Shown here: positions 34,392 to 42,620 of the stretch, one piece after another
How the letters are laid out: every line of letters begins with the position of its first letter
Numbering within the stretch: position 1 is the first letter of the stretch
Assembly: GCA_041744375.1 (NCBI GenBank)
Contig: JBGTLA010000049.1
Coordinates: forward strand, 1 to 64,000
DNA length: 64,000 bases
Origin: JBGTLA01 sp041744375
Lineage (GTDB): Bacteria; Actinomycetota; Acidimicrobiia; Spongiisociales; ZC4RG35
Reading direction: 5' to 3'
Position numbers and translations under genes: made by a program
Notes under the pieces: generated by a model
The model's input: only the letters and a program-made list of their open reading frames with translations
The model's database searches: none
What the model was told of the DNA's origin: nothing

Positions 34392-35629
34392 CGACCGGCA
34401 CCGAAACGGCACGTCGTCCGCCGCCCCATCCCGCCACCTCCCGGGCGATGTGGATGCGGAGGAACCTCTTCCCAACGTGGTGGGACAGTCTCCTCACCGT
34501 GATCTTCGGGGTGGTGGCGGTGTGGGGAGCAGTCACGCTCGTGCAGTTCCTGGTGACCTCCGACTACACCATCATTCGGGTCAATCTGGCCAACTTCATC
34601 GTGGGTCGGTTCCCCCGAGACGAGCTGTGGCGTCCTGCCGTGGCCCTGGTCGTGACGTTGGCGGCCATCGGCTTCGTTGCGGGAGTGGCGAGCGCGGCGG
34701 CTCGGGCCGTGGCTCTCGACGAAGGATCCTCTTTCCGTTCGGCCTCTTTCGTAGAGAACCTGCGCCGCCAGTGGCCGCTGCTTGTCACGATCTTCGTTGT
34801 TCTGATGCTCACCGAGACGTGGGGTCCGAGATTGACCGTCTTGGTGGCGGTCGCCGCCGCATTTCTTGCGTTCATCGGCGGCAAGCGAGCACCGGCGGCT
34901 GTGCGGCGGTGGGCGTGGCTGTTGGCGTTGGTGATGCTCGGGGTCGCCTATGCGATCTTGGTCGTGGCCGGGGGGGTCGGGTGGGGTGGATGGGGCGGAA
35001 TCCAGCTCAACATCTTCCTGACGGTGGCGGGCATCCTCCTTGCTTTCCCCCTCGGACTGGTGCTTGCCCTGGGACGCCGGTCGTCCTTGCCGGCCGTTCG
35101 CTTGGTATCCGTCAGCTATATCGAGCTCATCAGAGGTGTGCCGCTCATAACGCTGTTGCTGATGGGGATCTTTGCCATCGGGTTTTTCCTTCCAGCCGGC
35201 ATCCGTCCCGGACCGGTGGCGCGAGTCCTCATCGCCATAACCCTGTTCGAGGCCGCCTACATTGCCGAGGTCGTCCGCGGTGGCCTGCAATCCGTTCACC
35301 ACGGACAGGTGGAGGCGTCGCAGGCGCTGGGAATGGCACCCTGGAAGACGACGAGGCTCATAGTCTTGCCCCAAGCCCTGCGAGCCACCATCCCCGCCAT
35401 GGTCGGCCAGTTCATCAGCCTCTTCAAAGACACCACTCTGGTGTCCCTGGTCGGGCTTTTCGACGTTCTGACGATCTCGGGCGTAGCCAATGCCCAGCCC
35501 GCCTTCTTGGCTCAGGGACTCGAGACCGTCACGCTGCCGTTCGTAGGCTTGTTGTTCTGGGTTGGCTCGTATGCGATGTCGCGCGAAGCGCGGCGTCTGG
35601 AGAAAAGGCTGGGAGTGGGCGAACGATGA
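34388..35629 (+). CDS. aapM: Amino-acid ABC transporter permease AapM
   Basis: A 413-residue permease that partners AapQ. It has several extra N-terminal helices, as in other AapM proteins, then VSYIELIRGVPLITLLLMG, EAAYIAEVVRGGLQSVHHGQVEASQALGM and the EAA-loop sequence QALRATIPAMVGQFISLFKDTTLVSLVG. It starts with GTG inside the aapQ stop. Confidence 0.9.
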   Translation: MTTGTETARRPPPHPATSRAMWMRRNLFPTWWDSLLTVIFGVVAVWGAVTLVQFLVTSDYTIIRVNLANFIVGRFPRDELWRPAVALVVTLAAIGFVAGVASAAARAVALDEGSSFRSASFVENLRRQWPLLVTIFVVLMLTETWGPRLTVLVAVAAAFLAFIGGKRAPAAVRRWAWLLALVMLGVAYAILVVAGGVGWGGWGGIQLNIFLTVAGILLAFPLGLVLALGRRSSLPAVRLVSVSYIELIRGVPLITLLLMGIFAIGFFLPAGIRPGPVARVLIAITLFEAAYIAEVVRGGLQSVHHGQVEASQALGMAPWKTTRLIVLPQALRATIPAMVGQFISLFKDTTLVSLVGLFDVLTISGVANAQPAFLAQGLETVTLPFVGLLFWVGSYAMSREARRLEKRLGVGER

Positions 35630-35639
35630 GGAGGAACCT

Positions 35640-36413
35640 TTGACCGACATGCGTGTATTCGCCGATGCCACCCAGGCCAAGGGGGAGACCGTCATCGAGC
35701 TGGTGGAGGTCGACAAGTACTTCGGGGACTTCCAGGCGTTGGCCAACATCAACATGAGGGTTGGCCGCCAGGAGGTGGTGGTCGTCATCGGCCCGTCTGG
35801 ATCGGGCAAGTCGACGCTCATCCGTTGTATCAACCGGCTCGAGAAACACGACCGCGGCCGGATCATCGTCGACGGTATCGAGTTGTCTGAGGATGTGCGC
35901 AACATCCAGGAGATCCGGCGTGAGACCGGAATGGTGTTCCAGTCCTTCAATCTTTTCCCCCACCTGACCGTGCTCGAGAACATCACCCTGGCTCCGCGCG
36001 AAGTGAGGCGCCTACCCAAGGCGGAAGCCGAGGAGCTGGCGATGCAGATGCTCACCCGCGTCAAGATCCCCGAGCAGGCCCGCAAGTACCCCGGTCAGCT
36101 CTCGGGAGGCCAGCAGCAGCGGGTGGCCATTGCCAGGGCTCTGGCCATGCAGCCGAAGGTGATGCTGTTTGACGAGCCCACCTCTGCCCTCGATCCCGAG
36201 ATGATCAAGGAGGTCCTCGATGCCATGGTCGAGCTGGCCGAGGGGGGGATGACGATGATCGTCGTCACACACGAGATGGGTTTCGCCAGAGCGGTAGCCG
36301 ACCGGGTGGTGTTCATGTCGGACGGCGAGATCGTCGAGGTGGGGACCCCCGAACACTTCTTCACCGACCCCCGTGAGGACCGAACCAAGCTCTTCTTGAG
36401 CCAGATCCTATAA
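35640..36413 (+). CDS. aapP: Amino-acid ABC transporter ATPase AapP
   Basis: A 257-residue ATPase of the GlnQ/HisP group. Walker A is GPSGSGKST, the signature LSGGQQQRVAIARAL, Walker B VMLFDEPTSALDP and the switch His VTHEM. I chose the TTG at 35640, which has AGGAGG 5 nt upstream; the first ATG (35649) is too far from that site. The operon is aapJQMP in the usual order. Confidence 0.92.
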   Translation: MTDMRVFADATQAKGETVIELVEVDKYFGDFQALANINMRVGRQEVVVVIGPSGSGKSTLIRCINRLEKHDRGRIIVDGIELSEDVRNIQEIRRETGMVFQSFNLFPHLTVLENITLAPREVRRLPKAEAEELAMQMLTRVKIPEQARKYPGQLSGGQQQRVAIARALAMQPKVMLFDEPTSALDPEMIKEVLDAMVELAEGGMTMIVVTHEMGFARAVADRVVFMSDGEIVEVGTPEHFFTDPREDRTKLFLSQIL

Positions 36414-36420
36414 GCAAGGC

Positions 36421-36436
36421 GGAAGTCGGAAGTCCT
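36421..36436 (+). repeat. GGAAGTC heptamer repeat, upstream flank of capA
   Basis: GGAAGTCGGAAGTC gives two tandem heptamers. Its reverse complement matches the CTTCCG(T/A)C run at 37561-37613, so the CapA-like gene is flanked by inverted copies of one short motif. Confidence 0.5.
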
Positions 36437-36487
36437 TGGCCGGGATAGTGACCTTGGGGTCGGGCGTCCAGCGACCAGACTGGGCGG

Positions 36488-37555
36488 GTGCGCACCTCGT
36501 TGCCGATTCGACTGCTGCTGATCCTGGTGGGCGGGGTCGTCGTCGGCGTGAGCGCTCACGGTCTCACTGGAAGGGCGGACTCGAAGACGGCGGCGGTCGC
36601 TCCCAGCACGACGAGCACCATGCTCACGACGACGCTCCCGACCACGACGACGAGTACGAGTACGACTACCACTACGACCTTGCCGTCGCGAGGAGGGCTG
36701 GTCATTCACGGGACGGGCGACGTGAACACCGACAGCTCCTATGTCCCGGCATTGGCGGCCAACGGTCACGCTTATGCCTGGGAAGGGCTGGACGGCCTCT
36801 TCTTGGAAGACGATCTGACGGTAATCAACCTCGAGTGCACCCCGTCGGAGCTGGGGGACTCCCTGCCCAAGCAGTTCGTTTTCCGCTGCGACCCAGACTC
36901 TCTGCCCGCCATGCGTGCCGCGGGCGTCGACGTGGTGAACCTGGCCAACAACCACACCAGGGACCATGGGGCCGCGGCGCTGCTAGACGGTGTCGTCCAG
37001 GTGGAGAGCGAAGGCATGAAGGCGGTGGGTGTCGGAGCCAACGCCGACGAGGCCAATGCCCCCGCCATCGTCGACGTGAACGGCTGGACCGTAGCCGTAG
37101 TCGGTTTCGGAGGGATCGTCCCCACTCCCGATTGGATCGCCACCGAGGACTCGCCGGGAATGGCCGATGGCGACACGATCGAGCTCATGGTTGAGGCTGT
37201 TCGGGCCGCAAAGGAGGTCGCCGATCTGGTGGTGGTGACCATCCACTGGGGTCTTGAGCTCGATCTGGAGCCGGAGCCGGAAGATCGAGAACGAGCCGCG
37301 GCCATGATCGAAGCCGGAGCCGACGTCATCTTCGGGCATCACGCCCACCGTCTCCAACCGCTGGAGATCATCGACGGCAAGCCCGTCTTCTGGAACCTGG
37401 GCAACTTCGTGTGGCCCAACTTCTCGGTTCCGGGTTCCACCACCGCCGTGGCGCGCGTCGTCGTCTCGTCCGAAGGCGACCTCGACGCCTGTCTGATCCC
37501 GGCCTTCATCACCGCCCCCGGCCGCCCCGAGCTGACCGACGATCCCCCCTGCTAG
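36488..37555 (+). CDS. CapA/PgsA-family metallophosphoesterase-like protein, secreted
   Basis: A 355-residue protein. An N-terminal signal or anchor (about residues 5-25) is followed by a Ser/Thr run (TTTTSTSTTTTTTLP), a likely glycosylated cell-wall spacer. The PGA_cap domain (about 70-325) has GTGDVNTD, NLECTPSE, LANNHTRDHG and FGHHAHRLQPLE, the conserved Asp, Asn-His and His residues of this calcineurin-like fold. Members are linked with poly-gamma-glutamate or capsule export; no capB or capC is present, so the substrate is open. Start is GTG. A second CapA domain occurs at 54794-56527. Confidence 0.82.
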   Translation: MRTSLPIRLLLILVGGVVVGVSAHGLTGRADSKTAAVAPSTTSTMLTTTLPTTTTSTSTTTTTTLPSRGGLVIHGTGDVNTDSSYVPALAANGHAYAWEGLDGLFLEDDLTVINLECTPSELGDSLPKQFVFRCDPDSLPAMRAAGVDVVNLANNHTRDHGAAALLDGVVQVESEGMKAVGVGANADEANAPAIVDVNGWTVAVVGFGGIVPTPDWIATEDSPGMADGDTIELMVEAVRAAKEVADLVVVTIHWGLELDLEPEPEDRERAAAMIEAGADVIFGHHAHRLQPLEIIDGKPVFWNLGNFVWPNFSVPGSTTAVARVVVSSEGDLDACLIPAFITAPGRPELTDDPPC

Positions 37556-37560
37556 TTGCG

Positions 37561-37613
37561 TCTTCCGTCTTCCGTCTTCCGTCCCCTGTGACTTCCGTCT
37601 TCCGTCTTCCGAC
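37561..37613. repeat. CTTCCGT heptamer tandem repeat
   Basis: Six near-perfect TCTTCCG(T) units in two blocks, separated by CCCCTGTGA, fill the 62-bp gap between capA and the leftward M20D gene. The same heptamer, inverted, lies before capA at 36421-36436. No fold typical of a terminator is seen. Confidence 0.7.
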
Positions 37614-37617
37614 TCCT

Positions 37618-38763
37618 TTACAGCTCCGACCAACGGTCGCCTTCGGCCAGGTCGATGACCGTCCACGCCATTCCCAGGGCCCCGTCGAATATGGCACGAT
37701 CGCCGTCAGCAGTGATGGTGTGGGCGGCGAACTCCTTTTGGTGGTTGACGGCCGGCCGGCAATTGATCCCGAGCATCGGATGGATCGTGGGCACTAGCTT
37801 GGACACGTTGCCCATGTCGGTCGATCCGGCCTGGGAAGAGGGCAGGGCGTCACCGCGCATCATGGGCCTACCCAGTGCGGCCGAGTTTGCCTCGAAGACA
37901 TCGACCAGGACTGGGTTGGAGATCATCTCGTCGTAGACATGGCCGACGTGCTCGACTTCGACCGTGCAACCCGTGGCCGTGGCGGCGGCCTCGAAACAGG
38001 CCAGCACCCTTGGCAGTAACTCGTCGAGCCGTTGGCGATGTTCCGCTCGCACGTACCAAGAAGATCGGGTGTAGTCGGGCACGATGTTGGGAGCCTCGCC
38101 GCCCTCGGCGATTATCCCGTGGATCTTGTCGTTGGAGTAGATGTGCTGACGGAGGGTGGATGTGTTCACGTAGGCCTGTACGGCCGCGTCGAGAGCGTTG
38201 ATGCCCTGCTGGGGGTAGGCGGAGGCGTGGGCGGTCTTGCCGTGGTAGTGCACGTCGAGGTGGGCGACGGCGATGACGCGTGGGTCGACCACATCGGAGG
38301 GGGAGGGGTGGACCATCATGGCGGCGGCAACTCCTTCGAATGCGCCGGCTTCGATGAGATCGATCTTGCCACCAAAATTCTCCTCGGCGGGAGTTCCCAA
38401 CACGGTGATCCTGATCCCCAGTTCCTCCGCCAATGGAGCCAGAGCGTGCCCGGCTCCGATCGCCGAGGTGGCGATGATGTTGTGGCCGCAGGCGTGACCC
38501 ACGCCCGGAAGAGCGTCGTACTCGGCGCAGATGACAACCTGAGGTCCGCTGGTGCCCGCCCGGGCGGCGAAGGCGGTTTCGAGACCATAGGCGGGGTACT
38601 CGACGTCGAAGCCCGACTCGCCGAGGAACGTTGCGAGGCGGGCGGAACTCTCGAACTCGTGGTAGGCCAGCTCAGGGTTGTCGTACATCCACCGGCTCAT
38701 GTCCCGCAGGCGACTCTCCACGGCCTCGAGGCGGTTGCGCGCCGCTTGTTTCGTGTCGGACAT
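37618..38763 (-). CDS. M20D amidohydrolase (AbgB/ama-like)
   Basis: A 381-residue metallo-amidohydrolase. Motifs are ICAEYDALPGVGHACGHN (metal His/Asp), GTPAEENFGGKIDLIEAG and HLDVHYHGKTAHASAYPQQGINALDA. It resembles subunits that cleave p-aminobenzoyl-glutamate or N-acyl amino acids. The ATG at 38763 gives a normal N-terminus. It faces capA, with the heptamer repeat in between; no partner gene (abgA) is adjacent. Confidence 0.85.
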   Translation of the reverse strand: MSDTKQAARNRLEAVESRLRDMSRWMYDNPELAYHEFESSARLATFLGESGFDVEYPAYGLETAFAARAGTSGPQVVICAEYDALPGVGHACGHNIIATSAIGAGHALAPLAEELGIRITVLGTPAEENFGGKIDLIEAGAFEGVAAAMMVHPSPSDVVDPRVIAVAHLDVHYHGKTAHASAYPQQGINALDAAVQAYVNTSTLRQHIYSNDKIHGIIAEGGEAPNIVPDYTRSSWYVRAEHRQRLDELLPRVLACFEAAATATGCTVEVEHVGHVYDEMISNPVLVDVFEANSAALGRPMMRGDALPSSQAGSTDMGNVSKLVPTIHPMLGINCRPAVNHQKEFAAHTITADGDRAIFDGALGMAWTVIDLAEGDRWSEL

Positions 38764-38864
38764 CGGTTCTCCTGTGGCAATACTGGTTGAGGAACGCTAC
38801 CCACCCGTCACACCGTGTGTGGCCGGCACGGGGATAGATCCGCGGACCGGTACGATCATCGGTC

Positions 38865-39407
38865 GTGCGTGTCTTGTTGGCGGTGGCGACGGTGTGTGCA
38901 GCCTGCTCGGTCGGGACTTCGAGCCCCGAGACGGCGGCTCCTGCCATCACCACCCTCCCGGAAACCACTGTGACGACTGCGCCCACCACCACCACCACCA
39001 CCACGACTCCGCCGTCCCCTTGCCCCCCGGCCCCCTACCGGTTCGGCTCCCTCCCCAACCGGGTGGATGCCGTCGAGATGGACCTGGAAGAGGCGGATCC
39101 CGAGCCGGACGAGTTCACATCCATCGGTGGCACCCACACGCGCATCTGGGTCGACGGCGACGGCCTCCCCGCCATCGCCCTCGTTCGGGGGTCGCTGCCT
39201 CCCAGAGAGTTTCCCGCCGAGAGGGGTGAAGTGGACGTGGCCGGCACCAGAGGGGTGGCGGGACCCTATCCCGATGGGCGATGGGTGGTGGCATGGTTCA
39301 ACGAACCGGGGGATCGCTGCGATCTCTACTCGATGGTCTTCTACCCTCCCGTGGCGCCCACCGAGGTGCAGCAGACGATCGCCGATGTCGTCAGGGTGGC
39401 GGGCTGA
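38865..39407 (+). CDS. Secreted protein of unknown function with Thr-rich linker
   Basis: A 180-residue protein. An N-terminal signal peptide ends near ATVCAACSVG, which looks like a lipobox with an unusual -3 residue. A Thr run (TTAPTTTTTTTTPPSP) links it to a C-terminal domain of about 120 residues containing RIWVDGDGLPAIALVRG and GRWVVAWFNEPGDRCDLYSMVFY. I do not recognise the domain. GTG start at 38865. Confidence 0.65.
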   Translation: MRVLLAVATVCAACSVGTSSPETAAPAITTLPETTVTTAPTTTTTTTTPPSPCPPAPYRFGSLPNRVDAVEMDLEEADPEPDEFTSIGGTHTRIWVDGDGLPAIALVRGSLPPREFPAERGEVDVAGTRGVAGPYPDGRWVVAWFNEPGDRCDLYSMVFYPPVAPTEVQQTIADVVRVAG

Positions 39408-39469
39408 GGGGCTCATACCGAGAGTTCAAGAAAGCTCTAGGTTGGCGCGAGTCGGGTATCTTTCCTCGG

Positions 39470-39913
39470 GTGACAGACAAACTCTCGATTGGAGAGATCG
39501 GTCGACGAACAGGGGTGGCCCCCTCGGCTCTGCGTTTTTACGAAGCCGAGGGCTTGATCTCCTCCACCCGGACCGAGGGAGGCCAGCGACAGTTCACCCG
39601 AGAGACGATTCGGCGCGTGTCGTTTATCCGGGTGGCCCAACAAGTCGGGCTCAGCCTGGGTGAGATTGGCGCGGCTCTCGCCTCCCTGCCGAACAGCCGC
39701 ACTCCCACCGCCAAGGATTGGGAGGGGTTGTCACAGAAGTGGCGCCCCCGGCTCGACGCCCAGATCGGCATCCTCGAACGCCTCCGGGACCGCCTCGACA
39801 GCTGCATCGGATGTGGATGTCTCTCCCTCGGTACGTGTCGTCTCATGAACCCGGGGGACGTGGTCGCCGAGCGAGGGCCCGGACCCCGCTACATCCTCGA
39901 CGAACCCGCCTGA
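39470..39913 (+). CDS. soxR: SoxR-type MerR-family redox regulator
   Basis: A 147-residue SoxR. The N-terminal MerR helix-turn-helix is LSIGEIGRRTGVAPSALRFYEAEGL. The [2Fe-2S] ligands are in CIGCGCLSLGTCRL (C-X2-C-X-C-X5-C), the SoxR hallmark. It senses redox-active compounds or superoxide. I chose the GTG at 39470 (VTDKLSIGEIG); longer starts overlap the upstream gene and lack conservation. A weak symmetrical segment, AGAGTT-N6-AGCTCT, lies upstream at 39421-39438 and could be its site. Confidence 0.88.
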   Translation: MTDKLSIGEIGRRTGVAPSALRFYEAEGLISSTRTEGGQRQFTRETIRRVSFIRVAQQVGLSLGEIGAALASLPNSRTPTAKDWEGLSQKWRPRLDAQIGILERLRDRLDSCIGCGCLSLGTCRLMNPGDVVAERGPGPRYILDEPA

Positions 39914-39920
39914 GTTCCGC

Positions 39921-39969
39921 CAACCCCGGGTTGCAGACACCGCTGGGCGGTGGTTGGAACCCGGGGTTG
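39921..39969. terminator. Bidirectional hairpin between soxR and the SPFH gene
   Basis: CAACCCCGGGTT (39921-39932) and AACCCGGGGTTG (39958-39969) are perfect 12-bp arms. Inside them CACCGC and GCGGTG form a second stem. It separates two convergent genes (stops at 39913 and 39996) and resembles the hairpin at 4272-4318. Confidence 0.7.
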
Positions 39970-39995
39970 CGAAGAGGGGGACGCCGGGCCTCCGC

Positions 39996-40955
39996 TCAGG
40001 TCTGGCTGGGTGGTGGTGGCTGGCCAGGACGGCCGGCGCTCGTCCCGCCGGCCTCGGCCCACATCTCTCCGATGGCGGCGACACTTCCCAGCACACCGGT
40101 CGTGTCCAGCGGCAGGAAGATCTTGGTAGCCTGCCCGTCGGCCACACCCTGTAAGGCCTCCAGGTAACGAATGGCGATGAGGTCGGGGGTCGGGTCGCCC
40201 GTGTGGATCGCCGCGAAGACCCGCTCGATGGCGCGCGCTTCGCCTTCGGCGACCGTCTCCTTTTGGTAACGCTCGGCGTCGGCGACGAGCTTGATGGCAT
40301 CGGCCTGGCCGTTCGCCTCCAACACTTGGGACTCCTTGACCCCTTCGGCACGGAGGATGGCGGCGCGTTTGGAACCTTCTGCTTCGGTGACGAGTGCGCG
40401 GCGGTCGCGCTCGGCCTTCATCTGGCGGTGCATGGCATCGGTCACGTCGGCAGGCGGCTCGATCCGCTGGATCTCGACTCGCACGACCCGTACGCCCCAT
40501 TTGTCGGTGGCGTCGTCGAGGATCTGGCGTAGCTTGGCGTTGATGACTTCCCGCGAGGTGAGGGCCGCATCGAGGTCGAGGTCACCGATCACGTTACGCA
40601 GGTTGGTCTGCGCCAGCTTGGTGACGGCCAGAATGAACTGCCCGACGTTGTACTTGAGCTTCACCGGGTCGGTGGCCTCGTAGTAGATGACGGCGTCCAC
40701 GGTCACGGCCACGTTGTCTTTGGTGATCACCTCCTGGGGGAGAACGTCGACGACCTGCTCACGCATGTCGACCTTGATGATCCGCTTCACGAACGGAATG
40801 ACCCAGCGCAGGCCGGAGTCGACGGTCTTCTCATACCTTCCCAGGAATTCGATCAGGCCTTTCTCGAACGGCCGGACCACCCGAAACCCGGTCGCTGCCA
40901 CCAGGATGATGGCGGCGGCCAGGATGATGAAGAGGATGATGAATGCTTCCTGCAT
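39996..40955 (-). CDS. SPFH/band-7 membrane protein (stomatin-like)
   Basis: A 319-residue flotillin/stomatin-type protein with one N-terminal membrane segment (residues 4-26), the SPFH domain (EKGLIEFLGRYEKTVDSGLRWVIPF to about residue 190) and a long coiled region (KAERDRRALVTEAEGSKRAAILRAEG) ending in a Pro-rich tail. Such proteins form membrane scaffolds together with NfeD. The NfeD-domain gene lies 18 bp upstream, and PadR precedes that, so the three form one leftward operon. Confidence 0.92.
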   Translation of the reverse strand: MQEAFIILFIILAAAIILVAATGFRVVRPFEKGLIEFLGRYEKTVDSGLRWVIPFVKRIIKVDMREQVVDVLPQEVITKDNVAVTVDAVIYYEATDPVKLKYNVGQFILAVTKLAQTNLRNVIGDLDLDAALTSREVINAKLRQILDDATDKWGVRVVRVEIQRIEPPADVTDAMHRQMKAERDRRALVTEAEGSKRAAILRAEGVKESQVLEANGQADAIKLVADAERYQKETVAEGEARAIERVFAAIHTGDPTPDLIAIRYLEALQGVADGQATKIFLPLDTTGVLGSVAAIGEMWAEAGGTSAGRPGQPPPPSQT

Positions 40956-40973
40956 GTTTGTTGGTCTCCTTCT

Positions 40974-41777
40974 CTAGATCTCTTCTTCTGTGGTGGTGAC
41001 GACCAGTCTCGCGCCTTGCACCGAGCGGACAACGATCCTGGCCCCGGGCGGGATGACGGCACCGTGCACCGATGCTGCCCGCCATTCTTCGTTGTCGATC
41101 CGGACCATGCCCGTGCCGGAGTCCGGATCGATCTCCTCGAGGACGATGCCATTGGCGCCCACCCACCGGTTGGCCCCCACGCGAGGCTGGGCGTCGTCGT
41201 CTTGGCGGTCGATGTAGCGACGCAGATAGGCCAGGGCGACGATCGACACACCGAAGAACACCAGCCACTGGGCCAAGACGTTGACTCCTGCCCAGGCGAG
41301 GATGGCGGCCGCCGCCGCCCCGATGGCGAAGGGCAGCAGGAAAAAGCCCGCCGTGAAGATCTCACCGATCCCCATCACGAGCGCCATGCCAGTCCACAAC
41401 CACCGCCAGATCTCTTGGTCCACGGTTCCTTCTCCTTTCCCGGCGAAGGCCACGGCCACCACGATGGCGATCGTGCCGGCGCCATAGGCCAACAACTCCC
41501 TGCGGCGGACGCGAGCCCGGTGGGTCCGTCCGCTCATGACGTCTTCCCAGCTGATGCGGCTGCTAGCCCCGGTGCGGCGCTCCGCCGCCCACGACTCGGC
41601 GAAAGCAGCCAGATCTGGCCCCACCACGACGGCGGGGTCGCGGTTGTGGCCCACGGCCTCTTCCAGGTGCCTGGTCAGTTCGATGGCCATCTCGGCCACG
41701 TCTCGGTGAGGAACCCCCGTCTCCTTCCAGTATCGAGAGCAATCGTCGATGATGCGCGTCACGCCGGTCGTCGTCAT
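40974..41777 (-). CDS. NfeD-family membrane protein with an N-terminal PadR-associated (HAAS-like) region
   Basis: A 267-residue protein. Residues 1-90 are a helical region (TRIIDDCSRYWKETGVPHRDVAEMAIELTRHLEEAV) of the sort that accompanies PadR regulators; then a first membrane helix (about 95-112). The NfeD part has two or three helices (GMALVMGIGEIFTAGFF onward) and a C-terminal OB-fold (about 195-260, VGANGIVLEEIDPDSGTGMVRIDNEEW). An internal GTG at 41423 has AAGGAGAAGGAACC directly before it, so NfeD alone may also be made. The ATG at 41777 overlaps the padR stop by 4 bp. Confidence 0.75.
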   Translation of the reverse strand: MTTTGVTRIIDDCSRYWKETGVPHRDVAEMAIELTRHLEEAVGHNRDPAVVVGPDLAAFAESWAAERRTGASSRISWEDVMSGRTHRARVRRRELLAYGAGTIAIVVAVAFAGKGEGTVDQEIWRWLWTGMALVMGIGEIFTAGFFLLPFAIGAAAAAILAWAGVNVLAQWLVFFGVSIVALAYLRRYIDRQDDDAQPRVGANRWVGANGIVLEEIDPDSGTGMVRIDNEEWRAASVHGAVIPPGARIVVRSVQGARLVVTTTEEEI

Positions 41778-42118
41778 CTGGCGACTCCGAGGACATCCTC
41801 GACGCCATCTCTGAACCTTGTCCACTCCGAGGCCCACGCCTCGACAGCAGAGACGCCGGACGGGGTGATCCGGTAGTACTTCCGGGCGGGCCCCTCACTC
41901 GACTGAACCAGGTAGCCGTCCACCAAGCCGTTGCGCTGAAGCCGGGAGAGCAGGGGGTAGATGGAGCCCTCGCTCACCAGGGTGAGCCCGCGCTGTTCGA
42001 GCTTGCGCACCATCTCGTAGCCGTAAGAAGGCTCATCACGGATGATGGAAAGCAGACACATGTCGAGCACTCCCTTGAGGAGTTGGGAGCCTCGATCGGG
42101 TCGCGCCCTTGCTATCAT
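41774..42118 (-). CDS. PadR-family transcription regulator
   Basis: A 114-residue PadR. The winged helix is GVLDMCLLSIIRDEPSYGYEMVRKLEQRGL and SEGSIYPLLSRLQRNGLV, followed by RKYYRITPSGVSAVEAWASEW. It probably represses its own operon (padR-nfeD-SPFH). On the minus strand, -35 TTGACT, a 16-bp spacer and -10 TATTCT place the transcript start at the ATG, so this mRNA is likely leaderless. Confidence 0.9.
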   Translation of the reverse strand: MIARARPDRGSQLLKGVLDMCLLSIIRDEPSYGYEMVRKLEQRGLTLVSEGSIYPLLSRLQRNGLVDGYLVQSSEGPARKYYRITPSGVSAVEAWASEWTRFRDGVEDVLGVAR

Positions 42119-42125
42119 GCAATCA

Positions 42126-42153
42126 AGAATAGCGGGCTAAAGCCGGTAGTCAA
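42126..42153 (-). promoter_or_regulatory. Predicted padR promoter (leaderless)
   Basis: TTGACT (42148-42153) and TATTCT (42126-42131) read on the minus strand with a 16-bp spacer. Seven bases separate the -10 from the padR ATG. Confidence 0.55.
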
Positions 42154-42154
42154 T

Positions 42155-42167
42155 GATACCTGGTATC
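42155..42167. promoter_or_regulatory. Palindrome GATACC-T-GGTATC, likely PadR operator
   Basis: Perfect 6-bp arms around one base, next to the -35 of the padR promoter and just after the 3' end of the DUF3151 gene. PadR proteins often bind palindromes in their own promoters. Confidence 0.5.
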
Positions 42168-42175
42168 GGGTGAAA

Positions 42176-42610
42176 CTAGTGGTCGTTGACCTCGGACTGG
42201 ACCGGCTCGAAGGTGTCGGGATCGAGTTGGTGGAGGAACATGCGACAGCGGCTGGCCTCGTCGCCCTCCCCGATCTCGGTCGCCAGGCGGGCGAGACCAC
42301 CGAGGCAGCGGAGAAACCCCCGGTTGGGGGTGTGCGACCAGCGAACATACCCGGACCCCTTCCAACCGTGCTTGCGTAGCTGGTCGAGGCCGCGGTGGTA
42401 CCCAACCCGGAAGTAGGCGTATGCCTCGATGGGCGGCCGTTGGGCCGACCCGGCCGCCTCGCCCAGGGTGGCCCACACGAGCGGCTCTGCCGGGTAGGCG
42501 GCGGCAACGACGGCTGGATCGTCGATAGCGAGTCGCCGCGTCAACTCCGGGTCAGGGTCGGGAAGCGTGGTCTCAGGGGGTCCGGATGCACTGAAGGAGA
42601 CGTCGGTCAT
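42176..42610 (-). CDS. DUF3151 protein
   Basis: A 144-residue actinobacterial protein of unknown function. The characteristic DUF3151 stretches are EAYAYFRVGYHRGLDQLRKHGWKGSGYVRWSH and NRGFLRCLGGLARLA. I chose the ATG at 42610 (MTDVSFSASG); the longer start at 42652 would encode part of the adjacent repeat. It lies between repeat copy B and the padR promoter. Confidence 0.85.
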   Translation of the reverse strand: MTDVSFSASGPPETTLPDPDPELTRRLAIDDPAVVAAAYPAEPLVWATLGEAAGSAQRPPIEAYAYFRVGYHRGLDQLRKHGWKGSGYVRWSHTPNRGFLRCLGGLARLATEIGEGDEASRCRMFLHQLDPDTFEPVQSEVNDH

Positions 42611-42620
42611 GGGCTCGACT

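Noticed and set aside
34259..36085. 608-residue open frame on the minus strand, antisense to aapQMP.
   Set aside because: It is compositionally skewed (Gln, Asp, Arg, His rich), lacks any motif and lies opposite three well-supported genes. High GC produces such frames.
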